Source: Nitrospirota bacterium | GTDB lineage: Bacteria > Nitrospirota > Thermodesulfovibrionia > Thermodesulfovibrionales > UBA1546 | Assembly: GCA_016208875.1 (NCBI GenBank) | Contig: JACQXD010000100.1 | Span: 1 to 34,948 of the forward strand | Length of the DNA: 34,948 nt | Direction of reading: 5' to 3' | Shown here: positions 28,504 through 34,948 of the stretch, piece after piece | Layout: every line of letters begins with the position of its first letter | How positions within the stretch are numbered: the stretch's first letter is position 1 | Notes under the pieces: generated by a model | The model's input: only the letters and a program-made list of their open reading frames with translations | What the model was told of the DNA's origin: nothing | Databases searched by the model: none | Position numbers and translations under genes: made by a program

Positions 28504-28995
28504 ATTTCCTCGATAATAATAGACGGCTATAATCTTATAGGTATATATCATAAAGACCTCGAGGTTCAGAGACAGAGGCTTATAGATTCCCTTGTTGAGT
28601 ATAAAAAAAATAAGGGGCACGACATTACGGTTGTGTTCGATGGATGGAAAAATGGGAGCGGTGTGGAGAACAGGTCTGTTGTTGGCGGGGTAATCGTGAT
28701 CTATTCGAGGCTTGGAGAAAAGGCGGATTCTGTTATTAAAAGGATAATCTCTTCCGATAATAATCGTCAATGGATTGTTGTTTCTTCCGACAGGGATATA
28801 GCAGACCATGCATGGTCATGCGGCTCTGTTGCAATATCCTCAGAGGAATTTTTAAATGGTATCGAGAAATCCGGAAACGTGGCAGGAGACTTTGCTCTTT
28901 TAGAGGAAGACGAGGACGTATCCCGGAAAAAGGGAAATCCCGGGAGGCTTTCTAAAAAAGAAAAGACAAAGAGAAGGGCATTAAATAAACTGTAG
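28504..28995 (+). CDS. YacP-like NYN domain RNase, probable ATT start
   Basis: SSIIIDGYNLIGIYHKDLEVQRQRLIDSLVEYKKNKGHDITVVFDGWKNG...ADSVIKRIIS..WIVVSSDRDIADHAW. The DGYN motif lies upstream of the first GTG (28633). GGAGG at 28494-28498. Confidence 0.8.
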   Translation: MSSIIIDGYNLIGIYHKDLEVQRQRLIDSLVEYKKNKGHDITVVFDGWKNGSGVENRSVVGGVIVIYSRLGEKADSVIKRIISSDNNRQWIVVSSDRDIADHAWSCGSVAISSEEFLNGIEKSGNVAGDFALLEEDEDVSRKKGNPGRLSKKEKTKRRALNKL

Positions 28996-29013
28996 GGTAT
29001 GTTTAGAAAAGGA

Positions 29014-29145
29014 ATAGAGAAGGGGACAATCTTTTCGCTCATTCTCGGTCTTCGACCTCCGAGGTATTTTGCCTCTTTAATTTATTTTAATAAATATCTG
29101 AATATCGGCAAAATAAATCCGCTCAAAGACAGTCCCCTTCTCTAT
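29014..29145. mobile_element. MITE-like element with 14-bp perfect terminal inverted repeats
   Basis: ATAGAGAAGGGGAC (29014-29027) ... GTCCCCTTCTCTAT (29132-29145); internal inverted repeat TATTTTGCC...GGCAAAATA. Confidence 0.6.
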
Positions 29146-29167
29146 GCAATATGAAATATAACGATAG

Positions 29168-30049
29168 GTGATAAAAGAATTGGGGATTATATTTAGATTA
29201 AGACCGGCGGATGCAGTAACGATAATCTTCATCGGTGTTTTATTAGTAATCACGCTAAGTTTTAATTCGGTAATACCGAACAGACTGATCTTGATATCGA
29301 TCTATATTTCGCTGCTTATTGCCCAGCTTATTCTTATTAAAGTTAAAGACAAAAACAAATTAGTGAGGCTTACATATGACCTTCTATTCCCTGTAATCAG
29401 TGTGCTCATATTATTTGATAGTCTTGGAGGGGTTGTCCATTATGTGAATCCTGACGATATAGATCCCCTCCTAATCGAGATTGACTATATGTTTTTTAAT
29501 AACCACCCGACGGTAATGCTCGAAGCGATCACGAACCCTTTTCTAACGGATATACTCCAAATAGCATATTCTACTTATTATTTTCTCCCTATAACTATGG
29601 GCATCTCGCTGCTGAAGAATGGTCAAAGAGAGGATTTCGACAGAACGTTATTTATTATATTGTTCTGTTTTTATCTCTCATACGTCGGTTATATAATATG
29701 GCCTGCAATTGGACCGAGATTTACACTTGACCATCTCCAGAGTCAAAAATTACAGGGTCTTTTTATTGCGGAACCAATAAAAAATCTCCTAAATAAAATC
29801 GAAGGCATAAAGAGAGACGCATTTCCGAGCGGGCATACGGGGATTGCCCTTACGGTTCTTTATCTTTCGTATAGATTTAAGAAAAGGCTTTTCCGGATAT
29901 TCCTCCCTTTGGTTGCATTACTCATATTCTCTACCGTGTACTGCAGATATCATTACGTTATTGATGTAATTGCAGGGATAGGACTTGCGATTATGACAAT
30001 TCTTTTGGGAGAGTGGTATTATGGATGGTGGAAGAATAATAAGGCATGA
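29168..30049 (+). CDS. PAP2-family phosphatase / inositolphosphotransferase-like membrane protein
   Basis: KRDAFPSGHTGIALTVLYLSYRF and YCRYHYVIDVIAGI (PSGH and RxxxxHxxxD-type motifs); GTG start. Confidence 0.9.
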   Translation: MIKELGIIFRLRPADAVTIIFIGVLLVITLSFNSVIPNRLILISIYISLLIAQLILIKVKDKNKLVRLTYDLLFPVISVLILFDSLGGVVHYVNPDDIDPLLIEIDYMFFNNHPTVMLEAITNPFLTDILQIAYSTYYFLPITMGISLLKNGQREDFDRTLFIILFCFYLSYVGYIIWPAIGPRFTLDHLQSQKLQGLFIAEPIKNLLNKIEGIKRDAFPSGHTGIALTVLYLSYRFKKRLFRIFLPLVALLIFSTVYCRYHYVIDVIAGIGLAIMTILLGEWYYGWWKNNKA

Positions 30050-30197
30050 CTTAACAATTCCTTATACGCTGATAAAAATTTAATATCATCTTTCCCTTGA
30101 CCCTGTTATAGCGATGGAGTTATTATATAAACCGTTTCAATAGTTAACGCAATATTGCTAAATGAAACAATTCTGAAAAGCTAAGGAGGATACAGGA

Positions 30198-31175
30198 TTG
30201 GTCAATTCAAAAAAAATTCTTAAGATTTCACAGATTATTTTTTTCTCTTTATTGGTTTTATCTTTGAGCCTTCCTGCGTTTGCGTCAGGGGGGCAGGAGG
30301 TTGCCAAAGAGGCGGTCCCGACATCCACCACTCCATGGTGGGTATGGCCGCTCGTGCTGTTTGTCGTCACGTTTGTTCTTGGGATATTGGCAGTTCTCGG
30401 CGGTGTTGGAGGAGGGGTTTTATTTGTACCGATTGTAGGCGGATTTTTCCCTTTCAGCATTGATTTTGTAAGAGGCGCAGGATTATTGGTTGCACTTGCC
30501 GGAGCGCTTGCAGCCGGACCAGGGCTTCTAAAAAGAAATCTCGCCAGCCTCAGGCTGGCCATTCCAGTTGCCCTTATTGCATCATCTGCTGCTATTGTCG
30601 GAGCAATGATCGGTCTTGCACTGAAACCGAATGTAGTCAACATCCTTCTCGGAGCGACAATCCTGCTAATTGTCCTAATAATGGCCACGGCAAAAAAATC
30701 GGATTTTCCGAAAGTTCCTAAGCCTGACAACCTTTCACAGTCATTGGCTATAATGGGGATTTATAGGGAAGAGTCCCTCGGGCAGGATGTTGAGTGGCAC
30801 ATACACAGAACACCTCAAGGATTGGCTTTATTCATCGTCATCGGTATAATGGCAGGAATGTTCGGACTTGGAGCCGGATGGGCGAATGTCCCTGTACTGA
30901 ATCTTCTGATGGGAGCGCCTCTGAAGATATCGGTTGCAACAAGCAAGTTCCTGCTTTCTATAACGGATACATCCGCAGCATGGGTATATCTCAATCAAGG
31001 CGCGGTGCTCCCTATGATCGTTGTTCCTTCCATCGTAGGAATAATGCTCGGTTCTATGGTAGGTGTGAAGATACTTGCAAGGGCAAAACCCAAGGCGATC
31101 AAATGGATGGTTATAGGTTTGCTTTTATTTGCCGGGTTAAGGGCTTTATTAAAAGGCCTTGGGATATGGAAATAA
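30198..31175 (+). CDS. TSUP/TauE-SafE (DUF81) family membrane transporter
   Basis: GGVGGGVLFVPIVGGFFPFSIDFVRGAGLLVALAGALAAGPGLLKRNLA and GMFGLGAGWANVPVLNLLMGAPLKISVATSKFLLSITDTSAAWVYL. Confidence 0.9.
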   Translation: MVNSKKILKISQIIFFSLLVLSLSLPAFASGGQEVAKEAVPTSTTPWWVWPLVLFVVTFVLGILAVLGGVGGGVLFVPIVGGFFPFSIDFVRGAGLLVALAGALAAGPGLLKRNLASLRLAIPVALIASSAAIVGAMIGLALKPNVVNILLGATILLIVLIMATAKKSDFPKVPKPDNLSQSLAIMGIYREESLGQDVEWHIHRTPQGLALFIVIGIMAGMFGLGAGWANVPVLNLLMGAPLKISVATSKFLLSITDTSAAWVYLNQGAVLPMIVVPSIVGIMLGSMVGVKILARAKPKAIKWMVIGLLLFAGLRALLKGLGIWK

Positions 31176-31181
31176 GAATAG

Positions 31182-31266
31182 GATACACGATACAAGATAC
31201 ACGATACAGGATAGATTCAAAAATCATGAATCATGAATCATGAATCGTGTATCATGTATCATTGAT
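31182..31266. repeat. 7-nt-period tandem repeat forming an imperfect inverted pair
   Basis: gatacac gatacaa gatacac gatacag gatagat ... tcatgaa tcatgaa tcatgaa tcgtgta tcatgta tcattga. Confidence 0.8.
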
Positions 31267-31286
31267 TACAGATGTGGAGGAAAAAT

Positions 31287-31730
31287 ATGACGGAAGATAG
31301 AAACAAGGCTTCGGAAGAACAGCTTGCATATGCAGGTGTTTTAAGTATCGGGATGTGGATAGGGCTTGCCCTGCTCATAGTTACTTTTATCGCCTATGTA
31401 TCGGGACTACTGCCAAGTTATGTGCCGATCGAAAAACTCTCGGAAGTTCCTCAAGGTTCAACTGTGCCGTACTGGGGCATGAGAGCACATGAGTTCAATG
31501 AGACCTTCAATGTGCCGACCGGCTGGGGTTGGGTATCCATAATCGGCAAGGGAGATTATCTTAATTTTGTAGGGATAGCGATGCTTGGAGGCCTGAGCAT
31601 TTTGTGTTATCTTGTGATATTGCCTATACTTATAAGAAAAAAGGATACGTCATATGTGGTGATAGCTATCCTTGAAGTAGCAGTGCTTGTTCTTGCAGCA
31701 AGCGGAATCTTGAAGTCAGGAGGGCACTAA
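31287..31730 (+). CDS. Three-TM membrane protein of unknown function, in a TSUP-Usp operon
   Basis: gtggaggaaaaatATGACGG places an RBS before ATG 31287; three hydrophobic segments; between TSUP and universal stress protein genes. Confidence 0.6.
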   Translation: MTEDRNKASEEQLAYAGVLSIGMWIGLALLIVTFIAYVSGLLPSYVPIEKLSEVPQGSTVPYWGMRAHEFNETFNVPTGWGWVSIIGKGDYLNFVGIAMLGGLSILCYLVILPILIRKKDTSYVVIAILEVAVLVLAASGILKSGGH

Positions 31731-31731
31731 T

Positions 31732-32193
31732 ATGACCAACAAGCAAGTATGTCCTACTCCCGGATTTGAAAGGTTGTTGATAGCCACGGACGGTTCGGAA
31801 TTCAGCAAGGCTGCTATTAATGAAGGAATTGCCATTGCAAAGGCATGTTCGAGCAAGTTATTCGTAGTATCGGTAGTGGAGGTAAATGAAGAGTACGAAG
31901 CCCTTGCACCGAAGATCGTTGAAAAGGCCGAAAAAGAGATGAGGGAACACCTCGAATGGGTAAAGTCCATTGCTTCAAAAGAAGGTCTTGATTGTGAGAC
32001 TATCATACATCAGGGAGAAGAACCTTATCAATATATAGTCGATGAGGCTGCCCAAAAGGAAGTAAAGATGATAATCATGGGAAGTCACGGACGAACCGGA
32101 TTGAAGAGGCTCATGATGGGAAGCGTTGCTTCAAGGGTAATCGGTCATGCACCATGCGCAGTTCTGGTTGTTTCTATGAAGGGGAAGAAATAA
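31732..32193 (+). CDS. Universal stress protein (UspA family)
   Basis: RLLIATDGSEFSKAAINEGIAIAKACSSKLFVVSVVE...IIMGSHGRTGLKRLMMGSVASRVIGHAPCAVLVV. Confidence 0.95.
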   Translation: MTNKQVCPTPGFERLLIATDGSEFSKAAINEGIAIAKACSSKLFVVSVVEVNEEYEALAPKIVEKAEKEMREHLEWVKSIASKEGLDCETIIHQGEEPYQYIVDEAAQKEVKMIIMGSHGRTGLKRLMMGSVASRVIGHAPCAVLVVSMKGKK

Positions 32194-32270
32194 TCTTTTA
32201 AAGTTATCGAATGTATTTTCAAGTTTCATTCCCTATTGACATGGGAAAGATTCGTTGATAGCATTTGATT

Positions 32271-32846
32271 ATGCAGGTACCCCTTAAGATAGTTTTCCGT
32301 GACGTCTCTCCTTACGAAGACGTTCTCGATGAAGAGATCAGGAAATGGGCTGATAAACTGGATCAGCACTTTGACGGGATTATTAGCTGCCGTGTTGTTG
32401 TCGAGAAGCCCCATAAACACCATAAAGAGGGTAATTTATACAAGGCTGCCGTAACACTAACCGTTCCGAATAAGCAGATAGTGGTAAGCCGGGAGCATCC
32501 GCTTCATCACAGTCATGAAGACATATTTGTTGCAGTTCACCATGTCTTTGAAGACGCCGCGCGCCAGCTCGAGGAATATGCCCTTATGCGATACAGGGAT
32601 GTGAAAGATCACGACCTGCTTCCACACGGCGTTGTCTCGAAGCTCTTTCCCAAAGAAGGTTATGGGTTTATTCAGGGATTCGGTGGAAGGGAAATATACT
32701 TCCATCACAACAGTGTACTTGACGGTTTTGAAAGGCTTAAGATCGGCATGGAGGTCAGGTTTGAAGAAGAGGCAGGGGAAAAAGGCCCGCAGGCAAGCAC
32801 CGTGAAGATTATCAGAAAAGCACATACTCACCACAGAAGGCACTAA
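32271..32846 (+). CDS. HPF/RaiA-like ribosome-associated domain fused to a cold-shock domain
   Basis: S30AE-like VPLKIVFRDVSPYEDVLDEEIRKWADKLDQHFDGIISCRVVVEKPHKHHKEGNLYKAAVTLTVPNKQIVV, then CSD GVVSKLFPKEGYGFIQGFGGREIYFHHNSVLDGFERLKIGMEVRFEEEAGEKGPQASTVKII. Confidence 0.92.
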   Translation: MQVPLKIVFRDVSPYEDVLDEEIRKWADKLDQHFDGIISCRVVVEKPHKHHKEGNLYKAAVTLTVPNKQIVVSREHPLHHSHEDIFVAVHHVFEDAARQLEEYALMRYRDVKDHDLLPHGVVSKLFPKEGYGFIQGFGGREIYFHHNSVLDGFERLKIGMEVRFEEEAGEKGPQASTVKIIRKAHTHHRRH

Positions 32847-33565
32847 TCTTTCACATCATTCTGTTCTTTCCAGTACAATATCCTTCTGCACTGCTGGCAC
32901 TGAATTATATCTTCGTTTTTCTTAATCTCCACAAACATCTGCGGCGGTATATTCATATAGCAGCCCTGACATATCTCATCCCGTGCCTCCACCACTGCAA
33001 GCCCATTACATGCTTCAAGGATCACCATGTAGTCGTCATACGTTTCCGGATCCATCGAACCGACTACAGTAGTTCTCTTTATCTTAAATTCACCCAATTT
33101 TTTCTCCGCTTCGGCTATCTCTTCCTCTACCTCTTTTTTGAATATTTCGATCTTATCTTTTTCGGCCTTTAATGCAGCTTCCTCTGTTTTCAATCCCTTG
33201 TTTATTGTATCGAGTTCCTCCATTATAGAAAGGGTCTCATCCTCTATTGCATAGCGTTCTTTTTCCGCAGATTCTATCTCTTTGAGATGTGCTTGATATT
33301 CTTTATTGGTCTTTATATCTGCCGTACGGGATTTTAATTTTTTTACCCTTTCGTCTATATCCTCAATCAATCTCTCTTTATCTTTTTTCTTTTTTTCTAA
33401 AAGGTCATATTTCTGTTTCTGTTTATCGGAAAGAGACTGACTTTCCTTAAGCGATTTATCGGCAGAAAGGAGTTTGGCAGGCATTAGATCAATAATATTC
33501 CTTTCTTTAAGAATAATGGAGTCTATAGTCTGAAGTTCGATAAGAAGCTTTATATTTTCTTGCAC
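32843..33565 (-). CDS. Coiled-coil C4-type zinc-ribbon protein
   Basis: Long N-terminal coiled coil, C-terminal CNGLAVVEARDEICQGCYMNIPPQMFVEIKKNEDIIQCQQCRRILYW. Confidence 0.88.
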   Translation of the reverse strand: MQENIKLLIELQTIDSIILKERNIIDLMPAKLLSADKSLKESQSLSDKQKQKYDLLEKKKKDKERLIEDIDERVKKLKSRTADIKTNKEYQAHLKEIESAEKERYAIEDETLSIMEELDTINKGLKTEEAALKAEKDKIEIFKKEVEEEIAEAEKKLGEFKIKRTTVVGSMDPETYDDYMVILEACNGLAVVEARDEICQGCYMNIPPQMFVEIKKNEDIIQCQQCRRILYWKEQNDVKD

Positions 33566-33603
33566 ACAACCTCCGTCTTAAGATAAAAGTCGAGAATAAA
33601 AAA

Positions 33604-33676
33604 TGGGCCCACCAGGACTCGAACCTGGGACCAACCGGTTATGAGCCGGTAGCTCTACCAACTGAGCTATGGGCCC
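33604..33676 (-). tRNA. tRNA with CAU anticodon (Met or Ile2)
   Basis: Reverse complement GGGCCCATAGCTCAGTTGGTAGAGCTACCGGCTCATAACCGGTTGGTCCCAGGTTCGAGTCCTGGTGGGCCCA; CCA not encoded. Confidence 0.93.
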
Positions 33677-33829
33677 TCTGGAATCTTAATTCTAAAGTTT
33701 AATGCATGTTTTGGTCAAGTAGGAGAGCCGACAAACCTGGATGTGGTCTTTTTCAGGACTCTTGATTTATAGTATACTATTATGTTTTTGTTTTTATAAA
33801 CGATGTCGAATTTTTACTAAGGAGCAATT

Positions 33830-34513
33830 TTGAAAAAGATACTGATTGTTGATGACCTTAGACCTTTTGTGGAAGAGGAAAAAAATATTTTGAGTAGATC
33901 CGATGTTCAGATATTCACGGCATCATCGGGTCAAGAGGCACTTTCTCTTCACAAGAACGTTAAAGCAGATCTTATGGTTATCGACCTTGAGATGCCGGGG
34001 ATGACCGGTGACGAGCTTTGCTCGACAATACGCAGAGCCCCTGACCTTAAGTTCGTTTCTGTTCTTATGGTAACAAGGCCTCGTGAAAATGATATTGCAA
34101 GATGTAGGATCTGCGGCGCCAATGACTATGTTACAAAGCCCATTAAACCCGATATTCTTCTCGAAAAGGCAATTAATCTTCTCGGCGTAGCAGTGCGCAA
34201 GGCTTACAGGGTATTTGTAAATATAAGCGTCGAAGGGGAAAAAGGACAGGTCAAGTTTACTGCGACCACGGTAAATATAAGCACAACCGGTTTCCTTATA
34301 GAAACGAGGAAGGCATTGAATATAGGAGATGTTGTCCATTGCTCTTTCTTTTTAATGAGTAGTGCAACCATTTCCGTTATGGGTGAAATTGTAAGAACAA
34401 TTAAAAAGCCTGCATCGGACGTTAAACAATACGGTATAAAATTTACGGATATCAGTGATGCCGGAAGACGGACAATAGAGGAATTTATTAAAAGCCGTTC
34501 TGCACCCGGGTAA
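33830..34513 (+). CDS. Response regulator: REC domain plus PilZ domain
   Basis: KKILIVDDLRPFVEEEKNIL...LMVIDLEMPGMTGDELC...TKPIKPD; PilZ RKAYR and NISTTG motifs; TTG start. Confidence 0.9.
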   Translation: MKKILIVDDLRPFVEEEKNILSRSDVQIFTASSGQEALSLHKNVKADLMVIDLEMPGMTGDELCSTIRRAPDLKFVSVLMVTRPRENDIARCRICGANDYVTKPIKPDILLEKAINLLGVAVRKAYRVFVNISVEGEKGQVKFTATTVNISTTGFLIETRKALNIGDVVHCSFFLMSSATISVMGEIVRTIKKPASDVKQYGIKFTDISDAGRRTIEEFIKSRSAPG

Positions 34514-34534
34514 TAAACCCGGCATAAAAACAAT

Positions 34535-34550
34535 TGTTCCACGTGGAACA
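34535..34550. promoter_or_regulatory. parS: Perfect parS-like palindrome TGTTCCACGTGGAACA
   Basis: 16-bp perfect palindrome matching the bacterial parS consensus TGTTNCACGTGAAACA in fully symmetric form. Confidence 0.8.
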
Positions 34551-34612
34551 TTTTAGGCAACGACATCTAATCTTCGCCAAAAAGTTCCCCAAAAAATCCT
34601 TGACATAAAATT

Positions 34613-34870
34613 CTGACAATCGATGGTCTGATAGCAGCCATACAACAATTTCTTAATGACGGTAGTATCGACAATGGGGGAACTGCTAATGTTCTGACAT
34701 CAATGCTCGAAAACGCCGCTTCTGCCATGGAAAGCGGAAATGAGCAGGCCGCGGATAATATGTTGCAGGCGTTCATTAATTACGTTGAAGCGCAGTCGGG
34801 AAAACATATCGACACAGATACTGCAACCACACTGATGAATGCGGCAACTTATATAATGAATAATAATTAA
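34613..34870 (+). pseudogene. Orphan FIMAH-like domain fragment
   Basis: LTIDGLIAAIQQFLNDGSIDNGGTANVLTSMLENAASAMESGNEQAADNMLQAFINYVEAQSGKHIDTDTATTLMNAATYIMNNN*, no canonical start upstream of the domain. Confidence 0.75.
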
Positions 34871-34878
34871 TCGTGATG

Positions 34879-34910
34879 AATAGGCGGCAGATGCTCATCT
34901 GCCGCCTATT
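34879..34910 (+). terminator. Strong palindrome, possible terminator
   Basis: AATAGGCGGCAGATG-ct-CATCTGCCGCCTATT, 15-bp perfect stem; weak T tract. Confidence 0.55.
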
Positions 34911-34948
34911 GTCCACCCTCTTGAGCGGAGCCCCTCATTTCTTTATCG

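Overview
Bacterial chromosomal window, probably from a Nitrospirota- or Deltaproteobacteria-like organism (taxonomy is inference). It has two parts. Bases 1-13.5 kb are an accessory surface/secreted-protein region. It holds an OmpL47-like Ig protein (frameshifted), a long RHS/YD-repeat protein (frameshifted, with an FN3 insert and an empty C-terminal tip), an SBBP/DUF7948-like protein, a stand-alone signal peptide + RHS core + toxin gene with a coupled small membrane ORF (candidate immunity), a third RHS gene (frameshift plus amber stop, ending in InlB-type repeats), and a decayed gyrB 3' fragment. Bases 13.5-34.9 kb are mostly housekeeping. They hold a MacAB-like ABC exporter, tRNA-Ser, a porin, an acyltransferase, a NosR/NirI-like protein, Fic and two toxin-antitoxin modules, a membrane spermidine synthase-like protein, sirC, bamD, mnmG, a YacP-like NYN protein, PAP2, TSUP, a universal stress protein, an HPF-cold-shock fusion, a zinc-ribbon protein, tRNA(CAU), a REC-PilZ regulator, a perfect parS-like palindrome and an orphan FIMAH fragment. 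The most interesting item is the RHS locus. The stand-alone core places a Zn-dependent phospholipase C / P1-nuclease-type toxin so that RHS autocleavage would expose exactly the N-terminal Trp that this fold uses as a zinc ligand. A second pattern is a cluster of genes that keep both ends but lack their middles (DUF5615, sirC, HAMP/HD-GYP, mnmG). Many small palindromic and 7-nt-period repeats occur, several inside coding sequences.
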